A stretch of DNA of 45,727 bases, taken from positions 1 through 45,727 of the IMG/VR virus record IMGVR_UViG_3300044998_001125, one strand, 5' to 3'. Source of the DNA: a virus. Below are positions 29,321-37,221 of the stretch, one piece after another; within the stretch, counting starts at the first letter, position 1, and the number at the start of each line of letters is the position of its first letter. The translations under genes were made by a program, and so were the position numbers. The notes beneath the pieces were generated by a model that made no database searches, had not been told where the DNA came from, and saw only the letters and a list, made by a program, of their open reading frames with translations.

Positions 29321-29335
29321 ACGGTCCAGGACCGT
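29321..29335 (+). terminator. Short hairpin after gene 29026
   Basis: ACGGTC-CAG-GACCGT forms right after the stop. GATATATTAATTC follows; this AT-rich stretch may be the -10 of tRNA-Tyr. Confidence 0.45.
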
Positions 29336-29353
29336 GATATATTAATTCTCTCT

Positions 29354-29440
29354 GGGGTGGTTGAGCAATTGGTGTGCTCGCCTGTCTGTAAAACAGGTCC
29401 CTTTGTGGTGAACTTGGGGGTTCGAATCCCTCCCACCCCA
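29354..29440 (+). tRNA. tRNA-Tyr (GUA)
   Basis: GGGGTGG/CCACCCC, stem CCTGT/ACAGG with loop CTGTAAA (GUA), a 13-base class II variable region and T-loop TTCGAAT. An HNH gene follows after 5 bases. Confidence 0.9.
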
Positions 29441-29445
29441 CTAAA

Positions 29446-29856
29446 ATGTTCTCGTTTGAGAAAGTTTGCGAAACCTGCAGACAACCCTTTCTCGTTCGAA
29501 AACCCAGTCGCGTCGAAAAAAGCAAGTACTGCAGTCGACGTTGCACAAATCAAAAAGCTAGAACGGGGTTGTCGTCGACTCCTTCGTCTCTTTGGGAACT
29601 AAGTTCTCGAACTGTTACGAAGATCTTAAAACGACTTGGCAAGGGTTGTTCTCGCTGCGGGTGGAACGAAGCAACTTGCGATCTTCACCACATTCGTGGT
29701 CGAAAGATCGCAAACGCTAATGATCACTCCAATCTTACATTACTTTGCCCGAATTGTCATCGTCTGGTTCACTGTGGTAAGGTTAAGATAGAAGTTCTAA
29801 TTCCACTCGACCAATACATTGGAGAAGAGTGGAGAAAGTTTTACTACAAGCCATGA
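29446..29856 (+). CDS. HNH homing endonuclease
   Basis: The 136-residue protein has an N-terminal zinc ribbon (CETC, YCSRRC), CSRCGWNE, CDLHHIRGRK and N-LTLLCPNCHRLVH, i.e. a complete HNH site. AT-rich codons. Its stop overlaps the start of the FGE-like gene (ATGA). Confidence 0.88.
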   Translation: MFSFEKVCETCRQPFLVRKPSRVEKSKYCSRRCTNQKARTGLSSTPSSLWELSSRTVTKILKRLGKGCSRCGWNEATCDLHHIRGRKIANANDHSNLTLLCPNCHRLVHCGKVKIEVLIPLDQYIGEEWRKFYYKP

Positions 29857-30683
29857 GAATCGCGGTTGCTGCCGTTACGGTCGCACTTCTCGCCATCAGC
29901 TGCTCCACTAAGCGGCCCATCGAGAGCCCACCTTTGCTACCCCCGCCGGGTGGCGACGGAAAGCTGGATGACTCGACCAGCAAGATCGACAAGGCTTGCT
30001 CTCCCGACCAACAGCATGTCGTCGGTGATTTTTGCCCGACTGTCGAGCAGACATGCGTCGAATGGCTCGACGCAGATACTTCTCCTTCCGCTAACGGCGG
30101 CATGGGACCCCTGCGCTGCGCGCGCTTCTCGTCCAGCAAGTGCACGTCCAAGACATGGGTGCATCTCGATTTCTGCATGGACACTTACGAGTGGCCCAAC
30201 AAGAAGGGCGAGCTGCCTCCCATCGGCGGCACCTGGTACGATGCCAAGCAGCAGTGCGAAAGCATCGGCAAGCGCCTGTGCACCGCGCGCGAATGGACCT
30301 TTGCGTGCGAAGGGCCGGATGTCAAGCCCTATCCTTACGGAGATGGATTGCATCGGGACGACACGGCGTGCAACATCGACAAGCCGTCGATGGACCCGAG
30401 CACTCCTCGTTCCGAATGGCCGCAGCACTATCGAGCCGTCCCGTCGGGGCAGATGGATCGCTGCGTCTCGTGGGCGGGTGTCCACGACATGACGGGCAAC
30501 GTCGACGAGTGGGTCAATAATGTGGGCGGACGCTCCGACGGAGATCCCTACTTTAGCGGCCTGAAGGGTGGTTACTGGGGTCCAGTGCGCACTCGTTGTC
30601 GTCCCATGACGACCGTGCACGGCCCGGGCTTCTCGTTCTACCAGATTGGGTTTCGCTGTTGCTCCGACAGCCAAAAGCAATAA
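29853..30683 (+). CDS. FGE/SUMF1-like lipoprotein
   Basis: The 276-residue protein begins with a signal peptide and lipobox (LAISC, Cys17), a Pro/Gly-rich spacer, then a formylglycine-generating-enzyme-type domain: CMDTYEWPN, GKRLCTAREW, ACEG, YPYGDG, VHDMTGNVDEW, GGYWGPVRTRCRP and GFRCC. Such domains are C-type-lectin-like folds used as enzymes or binding modules. As an outer-membrane lipoprotein it could change the infected cell surface. Many cysteines suggest disulfides. Catalysis is not established. Confidence 0.82.
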   Translation: MRIAVAAVTVALLAISCSTKRPIESPPLLPPPGGDGKLDDSTSKIDKACSPDQQHVVGDFCPTVEQTCVEWLDADTSPSANGGMGPLRCARFSSSKCTSKTWVHLDFCMDTYEWPNKKGELPPIGGTWYDAKQQCESIGKRLCTAREWTFACEGPDVKPYPYGDGLHRDDTACNIDKPSMDPSTPRSEWPQHYRAVPSGQMDRCVSWAGVHDMTGNVDEWVNNVGGRSDGDPYFSGLKGGYWGPVRTRCRPMTTVHGPGFSFYQIGFRCCSDSQKQ

Positions 30684-30979
30684 GCTTCATCGAGTCGGCC
30701 GACAAGTGGCAGGATTCTCGATTTCGACTCCCTTCCCGGGGTGACCTCATCGTCATCTCGGGCGGCGGCATTTCTACCTTTCAGGCTTCTCCCATCGCTG
30801 AGAAACTGCACGCCTGGAAGGACGTCTGGTACGAGGAGGGAACTTACTTTATCGTGCTAGAAGTGATACCACACCGCACGATCGTCCCTTCCGAAAAGGG
30901 AGCCATGTGGCACGTCGTCCACGGCAGCCGAGATTACCTGCTCTATACCAGCTTCGTACGCTGGAAGCTCGTCAAGTGA
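30659..30979 (+). CDS. SH3-like small protein
   Basis: From TTG 30659 a 106-residue protein is beta-rich (GDLIVISGGG, GTYFIVLEVI, LLYTSFVRWK). It overlaps the FGE-like gene by 25 bases; a start further in cannot be ruled out. Convergent with the next gene. Confidence 0.45.
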   Translation: MLRQPKAISFIESADKWQDSRFRLPSRGDLIVISGGGISTFQASPIAEKLHAWKDVWYEEGTYFIVLEVIPHRTIVPSEKGAMWHVVHGSRDYLLYTSFVRWKLVK

Positions 30980-31336
30980 TCACTTGACGCCGAGAGAACC
31001 CTTGGCCGAGGTAGCGAACTGGATCATCTTATCGAGCCAACGCAAAGCTTCCTTCGTATTGGCCTGCTCCATATTCTGCTGCACTCGATTGGCGGCATCG
31101 ACGGCCATGTTGACGTCAGCCTTGAACTTATTGAGGGCTCCCTTCTGCGGGAGAGCGGCAGAAGCAGGCCCCGCCGGCTTTTTAGCCGCGGCCGGGAGAG
31201 GAGGCGGAGTTCCCTTAGGACGCTGCTGGCCGCCTTGCGGACCGACGTTGAGAAGACCGCGCGCCTTAGGATCCATCTCATACTCGCTAATGACTTCCTG
31301 AATCAGGGCTCGGAGATCCTTCAGATCGATCTTCAT
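30980..31336 (-). CDS. Candidate packaged Pro/Ala-rich protein
   Basis: The 118-residue product starts MKIDLKDLRALIQEVISEY, a leader with I-x-E like T4 internal proteins, then a Pro/Ala/Lys-rich linker (35-75) and a C-terminal helix. The architecture of cleavable leader, flexible linker and small helix suits an internal head protein. Confidence 0.6.
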   Translation of the reverse strand: MKIDLKDLRALIQEVISEYEMDPKARGLLNVGPQGGQQRPKGTPPPLPAAAKKPAGPASAALPQKGALNKFKADVNMAVDAANRVQQNMEQANTKEALRWLDKMIQFATSAKGSLGVK

Positions 31337-31351
31337 ACAGACTAACTATTC

Positions 31352-31651
31352 ATGTCTAACCTGATCTTTTGCGATACGGCACACCCGGGCGATCTTATCG
31401 GAGTCGTCGCGAAGTCATGCGGATTGCGCGTGCGCGCCCGCCCTGCTCACGTATGCGACGACTTCATCCGCGTGTCTCCGCTTAGCGTAGGCGTCGTCGT
31501 GTCGGAAAAAAGTAGAAAGTCCCGTCACGGTGGATATAATTGGTATAGGATGGTCCTTCTAGATTATTCTGAGGGCCGCCTGGTGACCGGATGGGTCTGC
31601 GCAAACACCTCAGGACTGGTCATGACCGTCCTCAGCAAAGGAGATCGATGA
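31352..31651 (+). CDS. SH3-like small protein
   Basis: The 99-residue product has HPGDLIGVVAKSCGLRVRARP and WYRMVLLDYSEGRLVTGWV, a barrel-like strand pattern. It is divergent from the leader-bearing gene with 15 bases between start codons. Confidence 0.5.
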   Translation: MSNLIFCDTAHPGDLIGVVAKSCGLRVRARPAHVCDDFIRVSPLSVGVVVSEKSRKSRHGGYNWYRMVLLDYSEGRLVTGWVCANTSGLVMTVLSKGDR

Positions 31652-31878
31652 TGAAGCTGCTTGAAGAAGGTTCGATGGTCGAGGTCATTGCCGAGGAGTA
31701 CAAGGAGAAGATGGCCGGCATCGTGGGAACGATCGTCGAGCGTCTCATCCCGGATGAGAAGACCAATGAGACGGGAGAGGTGACCGTCTATCGAGTCGAG
31801 TTCTTCACCCATCGTCACAAGCTGCCCGACAACATCCCGCGGTACTGGCCCGTGTGCGATCTCAAGGAGATCCGTTGA
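31648..31878 (+). CDS. SH3-like small protein
   Basis: The 76-residue product reads GSMVEVIAEEY, AGIVGTIVERL, VYRVEFFTHRH, a compact five-strand pattern. AAAGGAG precedes the start. ATGATG allows starts at 31648 or 31651. Confidence 0.55.
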   Translation: MMKLLEEGSMVEVIAEEYKEKMAGIVGTIVERLIPDEKTNETGEVTVYRVEFFTHRHKLPDNIPRYWPVCDLKEIR

Positions 31879-32528
31879 GCACGGGCGACCCATATTGCGG
31901 CGTCTGCGGCGGCATGTTGCCGTGCGCATGTTACACGAGGATCGGCGGAGTGGGCGGCGTGCAGGTTCAACCCGCGGCGCAGCCTGTTTGGATAGGTCCC
32001 AACACGAATCCGCCCTACCCATACACGATGCCTGTCAGCAATCCGCCGCCGCAGCATTTCACGCTCGACGGCAACGCTTTTCTCAATAATTGGACCAACT
32101 CGATCGGAGTGACAGTCCGGAGGCACTCTCCTTACAAGTCGGGTCAGCTAGTCATGGTCAATTGGGCCCTCATCGAGGGGACAGACGCTCTTCTTTACGA
32201 GGAGCCCGTTTCGATTCCTATGCCGACGACCAACGTCATTTCCGTCGGCACGCGTAAGCAGTTGCATCTTTTCAAAGGACGCGAGGCCCTTATCGTGCTC
32301 GAGGATGCCAACGACTTCGCTGCCGAGGTCAAGGTCGCTTACGGAGAGAAGATCGGTTGGGTCAACGCGTACTTACTTCTGCCCATCGAGGAAGAAGATG
32401 TCAGACGATTGGGAGCTCGGCGGAGAGCTTCGACAAAAAAGACAGCTGCTCGGACGCTTGGTCACGTGGAACCTGGTGACGAGGCTGTCGACCGACATAG
32501 CCGGAAGGCTCGGTCCCGTCGTCGTTAA
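31875..32528 (+). CDS. Zinc-pair plus SH3-like protein, overlapping tail
   Basis: From TTG 31875 the 217-residue frame has CGVCGGMLPCAC, a Pro-rich linker and a beta domain (KSGQLVMVNWALIEG, AEVKVAYGEKIGWV). The last 43 codons overlap the next gene in another frame and turn Arg-rich, so the functional end may be near residue 175. Confidence 0.5.
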   Translation: MSTGDPYCGVCGGMLPCACYTRIGGVGGVQVQPAAQPVWIGPNTNPPYPYTMPVSNPPPQHFTLDGNAFLNNWTNSIGVTVRRHSPYKSGQLVMVNWALIEGTDALLYEEPVSIPMPTTNVISVGTRKQLHLFKGREALIVLEDANDFAAEVKVAYGEKIGWVNAYLLLPIEEEDVRRLGARRRASTKKTAARTLGHVEPGDEAVDRHSRKARSRRR

Positions 32529-32682
32529 AGGAGACGTCGGCATCATAGTCGATGTTCAACCTGGGCCGTCGCGCTCGACGATGCATTCCGAGCATCGAAT
32601 CTGGATCAGAGTCCAAGTGGGAGAATCCACGGGCTGGCTCGATACCGAGATCGATGATTGGCAATTGTTGCCTGAAGCATAA
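32398..32682 (+). CDS. SH3-like small protein
   Basis: The 94-residue product has LVTWNLVTRLS, VVKGDVGIIVDVQPG and IWIRVQVGESTGWLD, again a small-barrel pattern. ATG 32398 follows GAGGAAGA. Confidence 0.55.
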   Translation: MSDDWELGGELRQKRQLLGRLVTWNLVTRLSTDIAGRLGPVVVKGDVGIIVDVQPGPSRSTMHSEHRIWIRVQVGESTGWLDTEIDDWQLLPEA

Positions 32683-32740
32683 TCCGATTTTATCGCTTGT
32701 TGCGGATGTTGAATGATTGTAGTACCGTGTTGAGGTACTT

Positions 32741-33007
32741 ATGATCATGTCCAAAGAAGCGATGGCTGGTAAGAAAGACGCACCCAAACCCAGGACCGAG
32801 TTCCAGATCTACATCGACTGGAAGACTACGCGTTACTCCAATGTCATCGACTTTACGGAGCAGCGTCTATTGAAATTGGCGAAGAAGGCGAAGGATCCCG
32901 CTCTCAAGTCGAGGATCCTCGAGCTGATCGACGCCTACAAACAGCACAAGGTCGCTGTCGCCTGGCAAGAAGGCGAACCCGCCTGGACGACGATTAGCAA
33001 AGGTTGA
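32741..33007 (+). CDS. Helical protein of unknown function
   Basis: The 88-residue helical product follows a 58-base gap that holds AATCCGAT, as in the phage promoters, but no convincing -10. It is not a GroES: there is no mobile loop or GroES core. Confidence 0.55.
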   Translation: MIMSKEAMAGKKDAPKPRTEFQIYIDWKTTRYSNVIDFTEQRLLKLAKKAKDPALKSRILELIDAYKQHKVAVAWQEGEPAWTTISKG

Positions 33008-33035
33008 GTACATCCGATGAAATGATGCTTATAAT
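33008..33035 (+). promoter_or_regulatory. Promoter of groEL, leaderless
   Basis: GTACATCCGAT at 33008 matches the CCGAT part of the upstream box and TATAAT at 33030 is a perfect -10. ATG 33042 follows after 6 bases with no Shine-Dalgarno. Confidence 0.6.
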
Positions 33036-33041
33036 CGCATC

Positions 33042-34661
33042 ATGCTCGGAGAAGAACCTAAGAAGCTTTCCACCACTGTCCTGTTCGCGGATGACGCTAT
33101 CAAGCGCATCAAGAAGGGTCTAGACATCGCCGCTGATGCGGTAGGATGTACGATGGGGCCCAAAGGGAAATGCGTCGTCATTCAAAAAGACGAAGAGGCT
33201 CCGCTCGTCACCAAAGACGGAGTCACTGTTAGCAAGTCCATCAAGCTCAAGGATCCCGTAGAGAGGATCGGAGCTGATTTGCTCAAGGAGGCCGCCGGTC
33301 GAACTAACGACACGGCCGGCGACGGCACCACGACAGCCACTGTCCTAACGGCGGCTTTGGTCCATTCAGGACTTAAAGCGACGTCGGGCGGGCATGATCG
33401 AGTCGAGGTCCGCAAAGGCATGCAGTGGGCCGTCGACAAGGTGATCGATCATCTCAAGAAGAATTCTCGTCCTGTCGAAAAGAAGGAAGAGATCGTCCAG
33501 GTCGGTACCATCTCAGCCAACGGCGACAAGCAGATCGGTGAGATGATCGCCGATGCCATGGAAAAAGTCGGACGCGATGGAGTCGTGACTGTCGAGGAAG
33601 CGACAGGCCTGACGACATCCTGCGAGGTGGTCGAAGGCATGCAGCTAGAGCGTGGCTATATCAGCCCGATGTTCGTCACCAACGGCGACAAGATGAATGC
33701 CACGTACACCGATTGCATGGTGCTAGTGACCGACAGAAAGCTCAGCACTCTGAGAGATCTGGTCCCTATCCTCGAGGGCGTCAATCGGGCGCAGAAGGCG
33801 TTGCTTGTCATCTCGGATGAATTGGAAGGCGACGCACTGCATGGTCTCATCGTCAACAAGCTGCAGGGAGCTCTCAAGGTGGTCGCCATCAAGGCGCCCG
33901 CTTTCGGAGCCATTCGAGAGGAACTGCTGGGAGATATCTGCGCGCTGACGGGAGCCACGCTACTCTCGGACAAGACAGGTATGTCCATCGACAAGGCGAC
34001 GATCCAGCAGTTGGGCAAGGCAGCCAAGGTCGTCGTCGATGCCAAGAGCACGACCATCGTCGGAACGGGAGCCACGGCTGAAGCTGTGAAGCAGCGAGCC
34101 GCTGACCTCAAGACGCAAATGGAAGATAATCGGCTGTCGGAGGATGAAAAAGCCGTCCTCAAGAAGAGATTGGCCAAGCTGGCAGCGGGCGTCGCTATCA
34201 TCCGAGTGGGAGGCTCGACGGAAGTCGAGATGAAAGAACGAAAGTATCGCATCGAAGATGCACTGAGCGCTACCCAGTCGGCCATCGAAGAAGGCATCCT
34301 GCCGGGTGGCGGCACCGCTCTTTACGACGCCCGTCAGGAGCTGACGGCCGAGTTGACTGAACACGGCGACAGCGCCTGGGCCGCCGGCATCCGCGCGGTA
34401 GAAGATGCATGCTTGACGCCGCTACGTCGTATCTGTAAGAATGCGGGTACTAGCCCAGATGTCGTCATCGATAAGCTCGATAGGCAACAGGCTATGTCGG
34501 ACATCCAGCATCCGGGGTGGGATGCCGCCAAGGAAGAGATCGTCGATATGTACATGGCAGGCATCGTCGATCCCACCAAGGTGACGAGGATCGCTCTGGA
34601 AAACGCATGTTCCGTCGCTACCACTCTCCTCAGTCTCGATGCAGTAGTTGTCGAAGAGTGA
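33042..34661 (+). CDS. groL: Chaperonin GroEL
   Basis: The 539-residue protein has the full GroEL layout: TMGPKGKCV, the ATP-site TNDTAGDGTTTAT near residue 90, the apical domain with ERGYISPMF, the DALSATQSAIEEGILPGGG segment and an equatorial C-terminus. It lacks the Gly-Gly-Met tail of bacterial GroEL and no GroES gene is adjacent, so it either uses host GroES or works alone, as proposed for some phage chaperonins. A palindrome follows the stop. Confidence 0.95.
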   Translation: MLGEEPKKLSTTVLFADDAIKRIKKGLDIAADAVGCTMGPKGKCVVIQKDEEAPLVTKDGVTVSKSIKLKDPVERIGADLLKEAAGRTNDTAGDGTTTATVLTAALVHSGLKATSGGHDRVEVRKGMQWAVDKVIDHLKKNSRPVEKKEEIVQVGTISANGDKQIGEMIADAMEKVGRDGVVTVEEATGLTTSCEVVEGMQLERGYISPMFVTNGDKMNATYTDCMVLVTDRKLSTLRDLVPILEGVNRAQKALLVISDELEGDALHGLIVNKLQGALKVVAIKAPAFGAIREELLGDICALTGATLLSDKTGMSIDKATIQQLGKAAKVVVDAKSTTIVGTGATAEAVKQRAADLKTQMEDNRLSEDEKAVLKKRLAKLAAGVAIIRVGGSTEVEMKERKYRIEDALSATQSAIEEGILPGGGTALYDARQELTAELTEHGDSAWAAGIRAVEDACLTPLRRICKNAGTSPDVVIDKLDRQQAMSDIQHPGWDAAKEEIVDMYMAGIVDPTKVTRIALENACSVATTLLSLDAVVVEE

Positions 34662-34663
34662 CC

Positions 34664-34677
34664 CACTTATATAAGTG
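34664..34677 (+). terminator. Palindrome after groEL
   Basis: CACTTATATAAGTG is a perfect 14-base palindrome two bases after the stop. It overlaps the GTG start of the next (damaged) gene. It is AT-rich and short, so a weak terminator or operator. Confidence 0.4.
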
Positions 34678-35288
34678 AGCAGACTTCTCAAGTAGTTCAT
34701 TCTCGAGGCTCTGAGAGAGTACGAAGAAGAAGATCCAAGATCCTATGTCGGAGTCAAGGGTCGTCCGGTCACATTGCGGGCCGGCGACCCCAAAGCGGAT
34801 ATCCTCGAACCCGCGATCTATGACATGATTGCCAAATCGTCCGAACCCATCGGCGGGCATGCCAAGATATCGTCGCCTAAAAACGTCGGTAACGAATATC
34901 CCGAATGGGTGGTAGCTGACGTGGGCGACGATTCGGATGCTCGGACGTCGCCCACGTCGGTCAACAGGCTCCAGCGGGCGGTCATAAGATCGGCGCTACG
35001 GCAACGGACGGGACGGCCAAGGCCAAGTCCTACATGAACACCCTCAAGAAGCGACTCTTCGACCAAGATTGGTGGGGAGAAGTATCGGGCGCGCCCGCTC
35101 ACATCGTCATCAATAAGCTCGGAGTCAAGCCCGTCACCGATCAAAAGACGGTAGAGCGCTTGCTCGGCAAAAGAGTCAAATGGTATGGCCAACATCCCGA
35201 AGGGAAATTCCCGGGGATCGACGGCTGGTACTCTCGTGACATCGGCGGACACGAGCACGTCAAGATCATCGTCGGTTCGGTGTCCTAA
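34675..35288 (+). pseudogene. Conserved phage gene with amber and frameshift
   Basis: From GTG 34675 the frame reads SRLLK, TAG (34693-34695), FILEALREYEEED, so a capsid-targeting-like leader is cut by an amber codon. The same frame continues to NEYPEWVVADV, then near 34945 a one-base shift gives DVAHVGQQAPAGGHKIGATATDG, LFDQDWWGEVSGAPAHI and GWYSRDIGGHEHVKIIVG to 35288. The whole resembles a conserved phage protein of about 200 residues. From ATG 35034 an 84-residue fragment could still be made. Confidence 0.65.
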
Positions 35289-35629
35289 GCGCGCTGGACG
35301 ATGGATATCTCATTAGCGTCCGTAAAAGTGACGTCATGTTTGCGACACCAAAGGACGTCGACGAAACCCACTTCCTTGCCGACAGTATCGATGACGATGC
35401 CTACCTCATCGTAATCGGGATGGTTCAGAATGTCATACAATTTCTGCACCAGGTTGGTTTTACCCAACTGTCGCCCGGCAGCAATCATAGCGGCTCGGTT
35501 GTCTCTCTTTTCAAACCGGACGCTCGATCGGATGACGACCAAATCTCCTGGTTCCAGGTCCTCCGCCTTGGGTTCCAGTACCTCTAGGTCACTCTCAGAA
35601 TAATCTAAAACCGGACTACCGTGTTGCAT
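35285..35629 (-). CDS. SH3-like small protein
   Basis: The 114-residue product has an acidic N-terminus, LEPGDLVVIRSSV, a helical insertion (RQLGKTNLVQKLYDIL) and YDEVGIVIDTVGKEVGFVDVLW. The barrel is split by the helix. It converges with the damaged gene above. Confidence 0.5.
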   Translation of the reverse strand: MQHGSPVLDYSESDLEVLEPKAEDLEPGDLVVIRSSVRFEKRDNRAAMIAAGRQLGKTNLVQKLYDILNHPDYDEVGIVIDTVGKEVGFVDVLWCRKHDVTFTDANEISIVQRA

Positions 35630-35913
35630 ATGATCCGTGACGGTCGATTTTTCAGATGGTGCTTCAAGTTATACATCTGACCATTGTGATCGAAAAACAG
35701 TAGATCGTCGATGGCATTATAGCCGACGAAATTTCCCCACAGGACAGGGTATTTGGCCTGGGTCGAATAATTGACCTCGAGGTCCGTCAAAAGTATCCCA
35801 ACCTGCTCTCGAGGCAAACGAAAATCAGTAACACTGGGCCATCCTTCGTACAAACGAAATCTGCTCGTTCGATACCGAACGAGCAGGCCCATGACGCTAA
35901 TTCCCTTTTTCAC
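35605..35913 (-). CDS. SH3-like small protein
   Basis: The 102-residue product has strands (VGILLTDLEV, LWGNFVGYNAIDDLLFF) and a basic end. It overlaps neighbours on both sides by 25 and 4 bases. Confidence 0.5.
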   Translation of the reverse strand: MKKGISVMGLLVRYRTSRFRLYEGWPSVTDFRLPREQVGILLTDLEVNYSTQAKYPVLWGNFVGYNAIDDLLFFDHNGQMYNLKHHLKNRPSRIICNTVVRF

Positions 35914-36461
35914 TGCCTCTTGACGACGACGATATCGAAGGGTGGTGCCACACCGGCGTTATGCTCGGCCGAGACGGAAAGAGCCTCGAGGGCGCGCTTG
36001 CGCGGATCCGAGATTTTCTTGGTCGACCTGAGGGATCCCAGGGCGGCTTCGCCGCCCGAACCCACGGCGTCGAAACCGTGAGCCGCCTCGACCAGCTGGA
36101 AGTTGGCCTCGAGCTGGTATAGATGACCCTTGTAACCGATGAGCATCGCTCCGTGATAATACTGCTGGCCGTTGTGCTCTTCCGTGCACTCGAGACGCTT
36201 CAGACCTTCACGAATGGCCGGAATAGCATGGCTCACCAACCAAGCTTTGCCGTTGCCGCCCGTCGTATCCTCGGGCAGCTCGATGCCGTACTGCACAGCG
36301 TCGATCACCTTGGGCAAGCCACAGATACCGAAACCGATATTGCCCTTGAGAAAGACCTTGGGATCCTTAATGAGGACCCGGTTGAGTCCCCCGTCCGTAG
36401 CGGCTCGGTCGCCGCCCAGATAGACGTCACCCTTGTGTGCAATACCACAAATACAAGTCAT
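35910..36461 (-). CDS. Proteasome-like Ntn hydrolase
   Basis: The 183-residue protein begins MTCICGIAHKGDVYLGGDRAAT, matching the N-terminal strand of proteasome beta/HslV subunits, with Thr2 exposed after Met removal. GFGICGLPKVID and GFDAVGSGGEAALGSL match later strands. The family forms self-compartmentalising proteases or single-chain hydrolases. The AAA+ ATPase 3.4 kb upstream in the same operon direction could be a partner, but that is inference. Confidence 0.75.
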   Translation of the reverse strand: MTCICGIAHKGDVYLGGDRAATDGGLNRVLIKDPKVFLKGNIGFGICGLPKVIDAVQYGIELPEDTTGGNGKAWLVSHAIPAIREGLKRLECTEEHNGQQYYHGAMLIGYKGHLYQLEANFQLVEAAHGFDAVGSGGEAALGSLRSTKKISDPRKRALEALSVSAEHNAGVAPPFDIVVVKRQ

Positions 36462-37015
36462 GATGATTTCTCCTTACAATTTCTTTTGTCGTGTCCTGTA
36501 ACGTTACAAACGGAGCATTTTCTGAATTCTTTGAGCTGCGAGATTCTCTGTTTCTCGCTCCACTCTTTTGTTCGAATTGGCATTTTCATTCCCATATGAG
36601 ATGCCAACATTTTTCTCTTGATCTCTTCACTAAGTTTTTGACCGCAATTCCACGGAATTCTGCCTTTGAGGGACTCACTTCTTTTTTGATTTGCGTCCTT
36701 CGAAACGAAGCCTCCGTAGCCTCCAGGAGTGAGATTATAGAGCTTGACGCCCATCGATTTGAGATAACTAATCCAGTCTCTTTCGCCGTCCAGGGCTTCT
36801 GCTTCTGAAAAATATTCTTCTACGACATGAAGCTGCCAGCACTCGTGACCTGTTTTCTTCATTGTGCCGTAGAGGTATGAAGCATAACATCTCTTGTTGG
36901 TAAGATGGTATACACCGCAGTGATTTTTGAATCGAGCTACAGGGTCGTTAGCCTTCCCAACATAGCGTGCATTCGTCTCAGAGCAGTTTTCTAAAATGTA
37001 GACGAAAGAACTCAT
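36458..37015 (-). CDS. GIY-YIG homing endonuclease with zinc knuckle
   Basis: The 185-residue protein has SFVYILEN and RYVGKAND (GIY-YIG), a catalytic-region GERDWISYL, LYNLTPGGYGG, NUMOD3-like motifs and, unusually, a C-terminal CCHC knuckle (CSVCNVTGHDKRNC). AAGGAGA precedes ATG. It sits between 37012 and the Ntn hydrolase with ATGA overlaps on both sides. Confidence 0.85.
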   Translation of the reverse strand: MSSFVYILENCSETNARYVGKANDPVARFKNHCGVYHLTNKRCYASYLYGTMKKTGHECWQLHVVEEYFSEAEALDGERDWISYLKSMGVKLYNLTPGGYGGFVSKDANQKRSESLKGRIPWNCGQKLSEEIKRKMLASHMGMKMPIRTKEWSEKQRISQLKEFRKCSVCNVTGHDKRNCKEKSS

Positions 37016-37221
37016 TCTCCTTGTTGATATCTAGGAAGGGCGAACCATGTCTTGACTCCCTTCACTTTGAGAATCTGATAAACTCGATCGCCAATCCGGC
37101 GATCTTCTTGATGAATTGTTCGACGCCAATCGACGCACGGGTAAAGAAGGTACGGATCGCGGATCCCCACCCACTCTTCTCGAGCGCGGTTCCAGATGTA
37201 GACTGGGAATTCTCCTCGCAT
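37012..37221 (-). CDS. Small Trp/Arg-rich protein
   Basis: The 69-residue product (FPVYIWNRAREEWVG, DWRRTIHQEDRRIGD) looks like a real folded domain, and AGGAGAAG lies before ATG 37221. It overlaps the tail of 37062-37679 by 160 bases in another frame. Confidence 0.5.
   Translation of the reverse strand: MRGEFPVYIWNRAREEWVGIRDPYLLYPCVDWRRTIHQEDRRIGDRVYQILKVKGVKTWFALPRYQQGE

Noticed and set aside
29853-30683. Diversity-generating retroelement target
   Set aside because: FGE/C-type-lectin folds can be targets, but there is no reverse transcriptase, template repeat or variable-repeat signature in the window.
32741-33007. GroES gene next to groEL
   Set aside because: The 88-residue product is helical and lacks the GroES beta-barrel pattern and mobile loop.
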